Positions 42,222 to 50,261 of a stretch of 64,000 nt of DNA are shown here, one piece after another. The DNA lies in the NCBI RefSeq assembly GCF_017161405.1, contig NZ_CP071051.1, positions 434,001 through 498,000 of the forward strand. The letters are read 5' to 3'. Under the pieces are notes generated by a model, which saw only the letters and a list, made by a program, of their open reading frames with translations, did not search any database and was not told the DNA's origin. The position numbers and the translations under genes are program-made. How positions within the stretch are numbered: the stretch's first letter is position 1; each line of letters begins with the position of its first letter. Source of the stretch: Leucobacter sp. CX169. Lineage in GTDB: Bacteria; Actinomycetota; Actinomycetes; Actinomycetales; Microbacteriaceae.

Positions 42222-42501
42222 TTTGCGGGCCGGGGATGGCTTCGAACGCTATCCCCGGCCCGCACTGAGTCGGCAGACCCGCGCGTTTACCCGCGCCTTC
42301 GGTATCGGCATCGGCGTGCTGACCGCGACCGTCGGGGCGGTGCTCGTCGTGTCGCGCATCGCCGAAGGCAGCCTCGGCGACGCATCCGTCTCGGCCGCGA
42401 TCTGCGGGACGATTGCGCTGCTGGGGTTCGGCGTCGTTCCGCAGTCCCATCCGAAGGGGCAATTACGGTACCTGAACTCGATCGTGATGAACTCATGCTG
42501 A
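42208..42501 (+). CDS. Small membrane protein, unknown
   Basis: A 97-residue protein with two hydrophobic segments (residues ~29-51 and ~61-78) and a basic amino end. GTG 42208 lies inside the end of the exporter gene (14-base overlap), suggesting translational coupling. GC-rich third positions in this frame support coding. No family is recognised. It may be an accessory of the exporter or unrelated. Confidence 0.55.
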   Translation: MTSPDLRAGDGFERYPRPALSRQTRAFTRAFGIGIGVLTATVGAVLVVSRIAEGSLGDASVSAAICGTIALLGFGVVPQSHPKGQLRYLNSIVMNSC

Positions 42502-42523
42502 GCAGCCGACCGCTGACTCCTGG

Positions 42524-42914
42524 GTGCACGTTGTGACGACTCGCGTCATGCGCATGACGCTGCTGCTCGGGCTGATGTGTGTGGTGCTCGCGGCGGCGGG
42601 GTGTGCAGTGTTCGCGGGAGTTCAAGTGTTCGGCTTCATCCCGCAGGTGAATGAAGACATGAGCGAGGCCGGCCCGCTCCTCGGGATGGTCTTCTTCGCG
42701 GCACTGTCGGGTGTCGGCGGGTGGATCGTGTACCTCCTGCCCCCTCAACGGGGTGCAGATGCTCGCCGCCGACGGGTATACCGTCCCGACGGACTCGCTC
42801 TTCACGGCGCTGCGGTGGTACCACGCGCATCCGGAAGAGCGGCGCGAGCTCGGCCGTGTTGAGGGCCAGCGCCGCATCGAGGGCTGGCGGAAGGATGCGC
42901 TGCAGCGGCAGTAG
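42524..42914 (+). pseudogene. Small gene interrupted by a frameshift in a C run
   Basis: The first part (42524 to ~42740) encodes two hydrophobic segments ending GGWIVYLLP; the second (~42745-42914) continues in the +1 frame as LNGVQMLAADGYTVPTDSLF, then a basic helical tail rich in Arg and Glu. Both parts show coding-like third positions. Removing one C from the CCCCC run at 42740-42744 joins them into one protein of about 129 residues. Either a true inactivating mutation, a phase-variable tract or a sequencing error. Family unknown. Confidence 0.6.
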
Positions 42915-43036
42915 CACGAAATAGTTCGGATTCAGTTTTTTTATGGACATGATCCACTCCGCCTCGATACTCTATGGACTGCGCGGTGCGAAGTGAGATC
43001 ACCCGGATCGACCCTGCCGCGCTGGGGGAGAGCTAA

Positions 43037-45604
43037 ATGCGTCACAAATCTCGTGCGATGATCGCTGCCATCGCGGCAATTCCGTTGCTCGTCGTACTCG
43101 CGCTGCCGGGAGTCGCGCAGGCCGAGGAGCCGGGTGTGGTGGGGGAACCCTCATCGCTGGGCGAGCGAATTATCGAGGCCGCAGAGGGCGGGGCTGTCGG
43201 GCCGGAGGAGGTCGCCGAGGCGGTCTCGCTGCCCGTCGAGGGCGGTGGCAGCCTGACCTTCGACGACGCGCAGCGCATCACCGCGACCGTGGTGTTCGCG
43301 GGCGCCCCCGATGCCGCTTTGCTCGCGCAGCTCGAGAGCCTCGCGGTCGTAGAGAGTGTGCTCAGCCCGTTCCCCGCGGCCACCATTCGCGTGGCGCCCG
43401 ATCGAATCTCTGCCATTGAGGCGATATCGGGCGTCGTCAGTGTCACTCCTGCTCTGAGCCCGTTCGCCGGGACCGGAGGCGCGCCAGCAATCGGCGAGCT
43501 GCGTCCTGCGGCGCAGACGCCCGCCGGTGCGACCTGCGGACCCATCCCGATAGACGCGGACGCTCCGCTCCGCTCCGAAGCGGCGCGCGCCGCGTTTGGT
43601 GTCGACGGTACCGGCGTCACTATTGGCATCCTCTCGGACTCGTTTGACGAGCTCACTGTTCCCACCTCCTGGGCCGATGACGTCGCCTCGGGCGCCTTGC
43701 CAGGGGCTGGCAACCCGTGTGGGCGAACCATTCCGGTCGAGATCCTGCCCGGGTCATTTGCCGCGAGCGGCGGCGCTGACGAGGGCCGTGCCATGGCTCA
43801 GCTTGTGCACGGCATCGCGCCGGGCGCGAAGCTGATCTTCGCGGGCGCGGGCAACAGCGAGCTTGAGATGGCGCAGAACATCCTGGGGCTGGCGAACGCC
43901 GGTGCGACCGTCATCGTAGACGACATCACCTGGTCTTCCGAGGCCTACTACCAGCAGGGCTTTCTCTCGGCTGCGATCGAGAAGGCCAAGGGCGAGCAGG
44001 GGGTGACGTACTTCACCTCGGCAGGAAATTCGAACGGGGTGGGCTCTACGGGGGCGAGCGCCGGCAAGCCGGTTGCGTCGTGGCAGACCACGGGGTACCG
44101 TCCCGCCGTTTGCCCTGCATGGGTGGTAGTTCCCGCGGGCGCAGACTGCCTCGATTTTGACCCAGACGCGGCGGTGGAGACGCCGTTCGATACCCTCAGG
44201 ATCAAGGGCAACCCGGCTGGCGACGACATCGAAATGCGGCCGATCGCCTCGATTAGCGAGCCCGTATTTGGCGTGACCACCTCGTACGAGCTGCGCTTCT
44301 ACGAGGCTGACCCGGCGCTCGCCGAGCCCGCGCTTATCTCCACGCTTTCGTCGTTCGGCGACCCCTTCCCCGGACTGTCCGGGTCAATCGAGGTTCCGAG
44401 GGGCAGCGAGGTACGCATGGTGATGGTGCGCACTGCGCACGATGCGGCCGAAGTTCGCACTCCCGCGGTGTTTCTCGGCTTTATGCGCGGCGGCGACGCG
44501 ATCGCCGAACGCACGTTCATGGGCAACGGCGTGACCGACTGGGTGGGCGAGACGGTGTTCGGTCATTCCGGCGATGGCTCAGCAATCGGCACCGCCTCGC
44601 TCGACTGGGCGAACCCAACGCAGCTGCGCAACTACAGCTCCCTGGGCCCGAGCACGCTGATCTACGACACGGCGTCGCTCGAGTTCCCGACGCCCGCGGC
44701 GCGAAAGGCGGCGCCGGTCATCGTTGACTCGCCTCAGATTGCCGCTGTCGACGGCGTGCAGACGAGCTTCTTCGGAGAGGAAGATCCGGCTGAACCCGGC
44801 GTGTATCGCTTCTACGGCACGTCAGCTGCGGCCCCCAACGCGGCTGCGGTTGCAGCGCTCGGACTCTCGTTTGCGCCAGAGCTCACTGGCGCTCAGTTGC
44901 GCGACCAGGTACTGGCGACGGCCCGCGGCACGAGCGACGGAGGGCCCGTCAATCCGTTTGGCGTCACGAGCGCGTACGGGGTACTGAACCCGGCGGACCC
45001 TGCAGTGTTCCCCGACGAGCACGTCTTTGGCGCGGGAATCGTCGATGCCATGGGGCTGATCGAGTCACTTCCGGCACGACCGACCGCACCGCTCGGTCTG
45101 GCGGTCACGGATACGACGGTCTCGTCATTCAACGCGAGCTGGACAGCGAGCGGCCAACGCCACCTCATCGAGCTGTTCGCGGGCGACCCGAACTCCGGAA
45201 CACTCGTGGCGAGCGAGCGCGTGGTGGCAACCGAGAGTGCCCGTTCGTTTACGGGGCTCCCAGCGAACACGGCGTACACCGTGCGACTGACTCCCGTCGG
45301 TGCGCTCGGCACCGTGGGCACCCCGGCGACGATCGGTGCTCGCACCGCGGCCCCCGCGCCGGATCCGGGCCCCGGCGGCGAGGGAGGCGCCGGCCAACCT
45401 GCCAAGGGCGGCTCGGGCGCCGGCCTGAGTGCCACCGGTAGTCAGGACATGACCCTGTGGTTCGTCGCGGGCGGTGCGGTGCTGGTGCTCGGCATCGGCC
45501 TGATCGTCGGCGGGCGGCTCGTCGCCGCCAAGCGGCGCCGCGCCACGGCAGGCTCAGGCAATGCGGAGGTGGTCGCGGCAGAACCACCCGCCGAGATCAG
45601 CTAG
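43037..45604 (+). CDS. Secreted, cell-wall-anchored subtilase-like protein with an unusual triad and a fibronectin-like domain
   Basis: An 855-residue surface protein. Signal peptide (cleavage near AQA-E30), propeptide-like region, then an S8/S53-type domain: Asp201 in GILSDSFDE, oxyanion Asn in FTSAGNSNG, and Ser596 in YGTSAAAPNAA. Where classical subtilases have the catalytic His (HGT), this has DEGRAM (Glu249), pointing to a Ser-Glu-Asp type triad. A fibronectin type III-like domain follows (~685-770), then a Gly/Pro linker, LSATG (797-801), a membrane segment and a basic tail, a sortase signal. GGGGAGAG precedes ATG 43037. Confidence 0.88.
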   Translation: MRHKSRAMIAAIAAIPLLVVLALPGVAQAEEPGVVGEPSSLGERIIEAAEGGAVGPEEVAEAVSLPVEGGGSLTFDDAQRITATVVFAGAPDAALLAQLESLAVVESVLSPFPAATIRVAPDRISAIEAISGVVSVTPALSPFAGTGGAPAIGELRPAAQTPAGATCGPIPIDADAPLRSEAARAAFGVDGTGVTIGILSDSFDELTVPTSWADDVASGALPGAGNPCGRTIPVEILPGSFAASGGADEGRAMAQLVHGIAPGAKLIFAGAGNSELEMAQNILGLANAGATVIVDDITWSSEAYYQQGFLSAAIEKAKGEQGVTYFTSAGNSNGVGSTGASAGKPVASWQTTGYRPAVCPAWVVVPAGADCLDFDPDAAVETPFDTLRIKGNPAGDDIEMRPIASISEPVFGVTTSYELRFYEADPALAEPALISTLSSFGDPFPGLSGSIEVPRGSEVRMVMVRTAHDAAEVRTPAVFLGFMRGGDAIAERTFMGNGVTDWVGETVFGHSGDGSAIGTASLDWANPTQLRNYSSLGPSTLIYDTASLEFPTPAARKAAPVIVDSPQIAAVDGVQTSFFGEEDPAEPGVYRFYGTSAAAPNAAAVAALGLSFAPELTGAQLRDQVLATARGTSDGGPVNPFGVTSAYGVLNPADPAVFPDEHVFGAGIVDAMGLIESLPARPTAPLGLAVTDTTVSSFNASWTASGQRHLIELFAGDPNSGTLVASERVVATESARSFTGLPANTAYTVRLTPVGALGTVGTPATIGARTAAPAPDPGPGGEGGAGQPAKGGSGAGLSATGSQDMTLWFVAGGAVLVLGIGLIVGGRLVAAKRRRATAGSGNAEVVAAEPPAEIS

Positions 45605-45607
45605 ACT
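45602..45607 (+). promoter_or_regulatory. -10 box of the SRP RNA gene, overlapping the protease stop codon
   Basis: TAGACT: its TAG is the stop codon of the subtilase-like gene. The RNA start is predicted six to eight bases downstream. Confidence 0.6.
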
Positions 45608-45612
45608 AGAAA

Positions 45613-45700
45613 GGCCCCCCGCGTGGCGGCACCTCGGTGAACTCCCCTAGATCGGAAACGAAGCAAGGGTAGCCGGGCTCTGCTGGGTACGCGGGGGGTC
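45613..45700 (+). ncRNA. ffs: Signal recognition particle RNA, small type (4.5S)
   Basis: CCCCCCGCGT (45615-45624) pairs with ACGCGGGGGG (45689-45698) as the closing stem. The apical part holds the conserved domain IV signs: GGTGAACTCCCCTAG, a GGAAAC-type tetraloop region, then GAAGCAAGGGTAGCC, which form the symmetric and asymmetric loops bound by Ffh. Size (~88-95 bases) fits the short bacterial form. The product works with Ffh and FtsY in co-translational membrane targeting. It is monocistronic, with T-rich sequence after the closing stem. Confidence 0.9.
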
Positions 45701-45734
45701 TTTGCTGCCCTCGGCCCCCTGGTCTGTGCGTTGG

Positions 45735-45795
45735 GACAGCAATTTCGCGTATCCCGGCAGAGTTCCGCCGGATTTTGCTGATTCTGGCGGGTTTC
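45735..45795. repeat. Degenerate repeat, copy left of the DUF559 gene
   Basis: Contains CCGGCAGAGTTCCGCCGGAT and TGCTGATTCTGGCGGGTTTC. These align in the same order and orientation with the stretch at 46757-46830 (CGGCAGGATCCTGCCCGATC, TGCTGAT, then ATTCTGCTGGAGTTTC). Looks like a worn copy of a dispersed element. Confidence 0.45.
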
Positions 45796-45817
45796 GCTGA
45801 AGCTTTGGGCCCAGGCC

Positions 45818-46645
45818 CTATCCCTCGGTGAGGTGTAGCCCCTGGGCAACGGCGCGCACGATCAGCTCCTGAACCGCGGGCCAGTCGTCAATGATCTGGC
45901 CATAGCTCACCCGAAAGACGGTGTAGCCCTGCAGCCGTAGCCGGGCGTCGTGCAAAATATCCGCGCTGCGCTGCACCCCGACGTGGTGGGCGCCGTCGAC
46001 CTGCAGGATCAGCCGCTCGCCGATAAGGAAGTCGACGCGGTGCCCGAGTACCCAGGCCTGGGCAATGATCCGTAGGCGAAGGAATCGCAGGCGAGTGCGC
46101 ACCAGCGTTTCGAGGCCCGAGTCCGCCAATGGACTGCAATCCTCGAGGAGCCTGCGTGCGCGGGGACGAAGCGGAAACCTCCGAATGGTCGGCTTGTCGA
46201 TGAGTCCACGGTTGAGGGCTGAGTCCCACACGACGAGCGCGGCCTCGTAAGGCTGGCAGTCGGCAACGTGGCCGAGGACGTTTTCTATGGGGTCCTCGAG
46301 CACGCCCGGGACCCGGGTGCTGAGGGGCTTACCCCAGTGCATGACGCATCCTTCGCCCACGGGCCTTGAGCCGCGGCGCGGCGCGGCAAAGTGGGGCTCG
46401 GATTCCGCCAGCACCCAGAGACCCAGGCGTTTCGCCTGGGTGATGCAGGTTACTACGGCTCCCCGCCGCACCGCGACCAAGAGCAGCGGGTCGGCGTCCG
46501 GCAGGGCAACCCAGCCGCGCTTGGGTTGGATGAGCCGGCCGGCGCAGACCGCTCGGGAGATCTTGCGGGCGCTCCATCCCAGGCTGAGCAAGTCGGCGGA
46601 TCGGGTCACGCCGCGCGCGTGGCGCACATCGAGTTCGAGAGACAT
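45818..46645 (-). CDS. DUF559 (Vsr-like PD-(D/E)xK) protein with AbiEi-type amino-terminal domain
   Basis: A 275-residue protein. Residues ~1-75 resemble the winged-helix AbiEi/type IV antitoxin amino domain (RSADLLSLGWSARKISRAV). The carboxyl third is a DUF559 nuclease-like domain: Glu in DSGLETLVRTRLR, Asp in HRVDFLIGERL, then LILQVDGAHH and RLQGYTVFRVSYGQII. Catalytic-looking residues are intact. Such genes are common, scattered singletons in Microbacteriaceae. GGAGG precedes ATG 46645. Degenerate repeats flank it, so it may have moved. Function unproven. Confidence 0.82.
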   Translation of the reverse strand: MSLELDVRHARGVTRSADLLSLGWSARKISRAVCAGRLIQPKRGWVALPDADPLLLVAVRRGAVVTCITQAKRLGLWVLAESEPHFAAPRRGSRPVGEGCVMHWGKPLSTRVPGVLEDPIENVLGHVADCQPYEAALVVWDSALNRGLIDKPTIRRFPLRPRARRLLEDCSPLADSGLETLVRTRLRFLRLRIIAQAWVLGHRVDFLIGERLILQVDGAHHVGVQRSADILHDARLRLQGYTVFRVSYGQIIDDWPAVQELIVRAVAQGLHLTEG

Positions 46646-46756
46646 GACATCAGCCTCCGGTGACGCCGCTCGTTGGCGGGAGTTCAGGTCGAGAATGTGG
46701 AGAACTCAATGACTGCGCCACTTGTGAGGGACGACTGGGTGTCCGCTCGCGCATCG

Positions 46757-46830
46757 CTTTCCCCGGCACTCCAGCGAAGTTCGGCAGGATCCTGCCCGAT
46801 CCTGCTGATCCAAGGCAATTCTGCTGGAGT
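46757..46830. repeat. Degenerate repeat, copy right of the DUF559 gene, containing palindrome copy 4
   Basis: Contains the exact GGCAGGATCCTGCC at 46783-46796 followed by CGATCCTGCTGATCC. The surrounding sequence aligns with the stretch at 45735. The rest of the 238-base gap 46646-46883 holds nothing else I can name except the pta promoter. Confidence 0.5.
46783..46796. repeat. GGCAGGATCCTGCC palindrome, copy 4
   Basis: Exact 14-mer in the gap upstream of pta. Confidence 0.8.
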
Positions 46831-46871
46831 TTCACGACGGGGGCGATGGGTGGGGCGCCCCTGCCCCTCAC

Positions 46872-46886
46872 TAAGCTGGACACGTG
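46872..46886 (+). promoter_or_regulatory. Leaderless promoter: -10 TAAGCT, six bases, GTG
   Basis: TAAGCT (46872-46877), GGACAC, then GTG 46884 of pta. Confidence 0.6.
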
Positions 46887-49013
46887 GCCAAGAGCTTGTA
46901 TCTGACATCCGCCGAGGGACGCACCGGCAAGAGTGCGGTGGCGCTCGGGGTGCTCGACGCCCTGCTTGCCGACGTGCCACTGGTCGGGATCTTCCGTCCG
47001 CTGATCCGTTCAGGGAACGAGCGTGACCGAGTGCTCGAGCTCTTGCGGGAGCGCGCCGGCAGCACGATCCCGTATGAGGCCTGTGTCGGGGTGACCTACG
47101 AGGAAGCCGGACATGACCCGGACGCCGCGATGGTGCAGATCGTGGCCCGCTACAAGGCGCTCGAGGCGCAGTGCGACGCCGTCGTCATTGTCGGATCAGA
47201 CTTCACCGATGTCGCCGCCCCGAGCGAACTCGCCTTCAACGCGCGGGTGGCGGCGCATCTCGATGCGCCGGTGCTTCTCGTGCTGGGCGGTCGCTCGTCC
47301 CAGAACGGACCAGAGATGCTCGGGCAGTCCGCCGCCCGCAGCGCGGGGGAGCTCGCCCAACTCGCCGAGCTCGGCCTCCAGCAGCTCGAGGCAGCACACG
47401 CCACGCTGCTCGCCGCGTTCGTAAATCGCGCGGATCCGGGGGTCCTCACGGAGATCACCTCAGCGGTCGGAGCGGCGCTTCCCGCGGGCACCCCGGTGTG
47501 GGCGATCCCCGAGCAGGTGCTGCTCGTCGCGCCCACCGTGGCCGGGGTACTCGACGCGGTCGAGGGCACCCTGGTGCGCGGCAGCGAAGCGCTGCTGAGC
47601 CGCGAGGTTCCCGGCGTCGTGATCGCGGGTATGTCGATGGAGCACGTGCTGCCCCGTCTGATCGAGGGCGCCGCGATCGTGGTCGCCGCCGACCGGGCCG
47701 AGACCTTGCTCGCCGTCGTCATGGCGCACGAGGCGGCGACCTTCCCAACGCTCGCGGCAGTGGTGCTGAACGGCGATTTCGCGCTTTCGCCCGACGTCGA
47801 ACGACTGCTCGACGGCATCGATTCGCGGCTGCCGATCATCCGGACCGCGCTTGGCACCTTCGATACCGCGCAGCGCATCGTCCGCGCCAGGGGGCTGCTC
47901 ACGCCCGGCTCGCAGCGGAAGATCGACACGGTGATCGCGCTGTTCCGCGCGAATGTCGACGTCGCCGAGCTACGCTCCCGGCTGAGCGTGTACGCCGGCG
48001 GCGTCGTGACGCCGGTGATGTTTGCCTACGAACTCTTCGAGCGGGCCGCCGCCTTCGGCGCGCACATCGTGCTGCCAGAGGGGACGGACGACCGGATCCT
48101 GCGCGCCGCGAGCACGCTGTTGTCGCGGGGTACCGTTCGACTGACCATTCTTGGCAGGCCCGCGCTGGTGCGCCAGCGCGCGGGCGAGTTGGGGCTGGAC
48201 CTGGACGCTGCCGACGTCATCGACCCGAACGAGTCACCGCTGCGCGAGCGCTTCGCCGAAGAGTACGCGCGCATCCGGGCACACAAGGGCGTGACGCTGG
48301 AGGCGGCCCGCGACCGCGTCACGGACGTGAGCTACTTCGGCACGATGATGGTGCACTTGGGGCTCGCTGACGGGATGGTGTCGGGCGCCGCGAACACGAC
48401 CGCGCACACCATCAAGCCCAGTTTCGAGATCATCCGCACTCGGCCGGGGGTCTCCGTGGTCTCGAGCGTGTTCTTCATGCTGCTCGAGGACCGGGTGCTC
48501 GTCTATGGCGATTGCGCCGTCAACCCAAACCCGACCGCGGAACAGCTCGCCGACATTGCGATCTCGTCCGCCGAGACGGCCGCGCAGTTTGGCGTAGAGG
48601 CTCGCGTCGCGATGCTTTCGTACTCGACGGGATCCTCCGGCAGCGGGGCCGAGGTCGACCGCGTGCGCCGTGCGACCGCGCTCGTGCGTGAGCGCAGGCC
48701 AGCGCTCTTGGTCGACGGGCCGATGCAGTACGACGCGGCGAGCGACCCCGAGATTGGCGCGTCAAAGCTGCCCGGGTCGCCCGTGGCCGGCCGCGCAACG
48801 GTCTTCATATTCCCCGACCTGAATACCGGAAACAACACCTACAAGGCGGTGCAGCGTTCGGCGGGCGCCGTGGCGGTCGGACCCGTGCTGCAAGGTCTGA
48901 ATCGACCCGTGAACGACCTGTCCCGCGGGGCCACGGTCGAGGACATCGTGAACACGGTCGCGATCACCGCGGTGCAGGCCGGGCTCGCGCGGAGCGAGGG
49001 GACACCCGCATGA
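46884..49013 (+). CDS. pta: Phosphate acetyltransferase, long form
   Basis: A 709-residue enzyme converting acetyl-CoA and phosphate to acetyl phosphate and CoA. The amino third is the BioD-like P-loop domain (YLTSAEGRTGKSAVALGVLD), followed by a DRTGG-type regulatory domain (~215-330) and the catalytic phosphotransacetylase domain (~385-700; VLPEGTDDRILRAA, MLSYSTGSSGSG, NDLSRG). This is the three-domain form common in actinobacteria and enterobacteria. GTG 46884 directly follows a -10 box. The stop overlaps the ackA start by 4 bases, so the two are coupled in acetate overflow or assimilation. Confidence 0.97.
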   Translation: MAKSLYLTSAEGRTGKSAVALGVLDALLADVPLVGIFRPLIRSGNERDRVLELLRERAGSTIPYEACVGVTYEEAGHDPDAAMVQIVARYKALEAQCDAVVIVGSDFTDVAAPSELAFNARVAAHLDAPVLLVLGGRSSQNGPEMLGQSAARSAGELAQLAELGLQQLEAAHATLLAAFVNRADPGVLTEITSAVGAALPAGTPVWAIPEQVLLVAPTVAGVLDAVEGTLVRGSEALLSREVPGVVIAGMSMEHVLPRLIEGAAIVVAADRAETLLAVVMAHEAATFPTLAAVVLNGDFALSPDVERLLDGIDSRLPIIRTALGTFDTAQRIVRARGLLTPGSQRKIDTVIALFRANVDVAELRSRLSVYAGGVVTPVMFAYELFERAAAFGAHIVLPEGTDDRILRAASTLLSRGTVRLTILGRPALVRQRAGELGLDLDAADVIDPNESPLRERFAEEYARIRAHKGVTLEAARDRVTDVSYFGTMMVHLGLADGMVSGAANTTAHTIKPSFEIIRTRPGVSVVSSVFFMLLEDRVLVYGDCAVNPNPTAEQLADIAISSAETAAQFGVEARVAMLSYSTGSSGSGAEVDRVRRATALVRERRPALLVDGPMQYDAASDPEIGASKLPGSPVAGRATVFIFPDLNTGNNTYKAVQRSAGAVAVGPVLQGLNRPVNDLSRGATVEDIVNTVAITAVQAGLARSEGTPA

Positions 49014-50200
49014 GTCTCGTGCTCGTGGTGAATGGCGGCTCGTCCTCGTTCAAGTATCAGCTGATTGACCCGGATCACGGCGGTCGTCTCGCGACGGGCC
49101 TCGTCGAACGTATCGGTGAACCATCTGGTCACCTCCAGCATCGCGGCGCCCCGGGCAGCGGCGTCGAATGGGAGTGGGAGGCGCCGATTCCGGACCACGC
49201 GACCGGATTTGCCGCCATGCTCGCCACCTTCGCGCGGGCGGGCGTCTCGCTCGGCGAGCTGACCGCTGTCGGCCATCGCGTAGTGCAGGGCGGAAGCGAC
49301 TTCTTCGAACCGACGATTATCGACGACGCGGTGGCCGATCGCATCAGCGAGCTCTCAGTGCTGGCGCCGCTGCACAACCCGGGCGAACACCAGGCGATCG
49401 TCGCCGCGCGTGCGGCCTTCCCGGATATCCCGCACGTCGCGGTGTTCGACACGGCATTTCACCAGAGCATGAAGCCAGCGGCATATACCTACGCCATCGA
49501 CCGCGAGGTGGCCCGTGAGTACGGCGTGCGCCGATACGGGTTCCACGGCACCTCGCACGCGTTTGTCTCGCGTCGCGCCGCCGAGTTCCTCGGGCGGTCC
49601 ACCGAGGAGCTCAAGCAGATCGTGCTGCACCTCGGCAATGGCGCCTCGATGTGCGCCATCGACGGCGGGCGCTCGGTGGACACTTCGATGGGGTTGACCC
49701 CGCTGCAGGGGCTCGTGATGGGCACGCGCTCGGGGGACATCGACCCCTCGGTGCTCTTTCACCTCGCACGCGAGGGCGGGTTCGGGGTCGATGAACTTGA
49801 TACTTTGCTCAACGCGCGCTCGGGCCTCTACGGGCTCGCCGGGTCGGGCGACATGCGCGACGTGCGCTCGGCCGCCGAGGCCGGGGACGCGGACGCTCAG
49901 CTCGCGTACGACGTTACGGTGCATCGGATCCGGCACTACCTCGGCGCGTACCTGGTCGAGCTCGGCGGCGCAGACGCGATCCTGTTTACCGCGGGAATCG
50001 GGGAGAACCTTGCCGTGCTGCGAACGGACGTGATCGCTGGCCTCGAGTGGTTCGGTATCGCGATCGACCCCGCCCTCAATACCGCTTCCGGCGGGGGAGT
50101 GCGGCGAATCAGCACGCCCGAGTCGCGGGTGGAGGTCCTCGTCGTCCCGACTGACGAGGAGCGAGAGATCGCGACGCAGACGCTCGACGCGCTGCGGTAA
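49010..50200 (+). CDS. ackA: Acetate kinase
   Basis: A 396-residue kinase transferring phosphate between acetyl phosphate and ADP. ASKHA-fold blocks are all present: LVVNGGSSSFKYQ at the start, the GLAFDTAFHQ-type segment VAVFDTAFHQSM, YGVRRYGFHGTSHAF, the adenosine block LGNGASMCAIDGGRSVDTSM, and GIGENLAVLR near the end. Full length. It starts by ATGA overlap with pta, completing the Pta-AckA pathway. A small CCCGG/CCGGG hairpin follows the stop. Confidence 0.98.
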   Translation: MSLVLVVNGGSSSFKYQLIDPDHGGRLATGLVERIGEPSGHLQHRGAPGSGVEWEWEAPIPDHATGFAAMLATFARAGVSLGELTAVGHRVVQGGSDFFEPTIIDDAVADRISELSVLAPLHNPGEHQAIVAARAAFPDIPHVAVFDTAFHQSMKPAAYTYAIDREVAREYGVRRYGFHGTSHAFVSRRAAEFLGRSTEELKQIVLHLGNGASMCAIDGGRSVDTSMGLTPLQGLVMGTRSGDIDPSVLFHLAREGGFGVDELDTLLNARSGLYGLAGSGDMRDVRSAAEAGDADAQLAYDVTVHRIRHYLGAYLVELGGADAILFTAGIGENLAVLRTDVIAGLEWFGIAIDPALNTASGGGVRRISTPESRVEVLVVPTDEEREIATQTLDALR

Positions 50201-50246
50201 ATCGTGCCCGGTGTGAACTGCCGGGTTCGCTGTCGGTGGTCGCCGC

Positions 50247-50261
50247 TAGCATGGGGTCGTG
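50247..50261 (+). promoter_or_regulatory. Leaderless promoter: -10 TAGCAT, six bases, GTG
   Basis: TAGCAT (50247-50252), GGGGTC, then GTG 50259 of dnaX. No ribosome site is visible. Confidence 0.65.
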
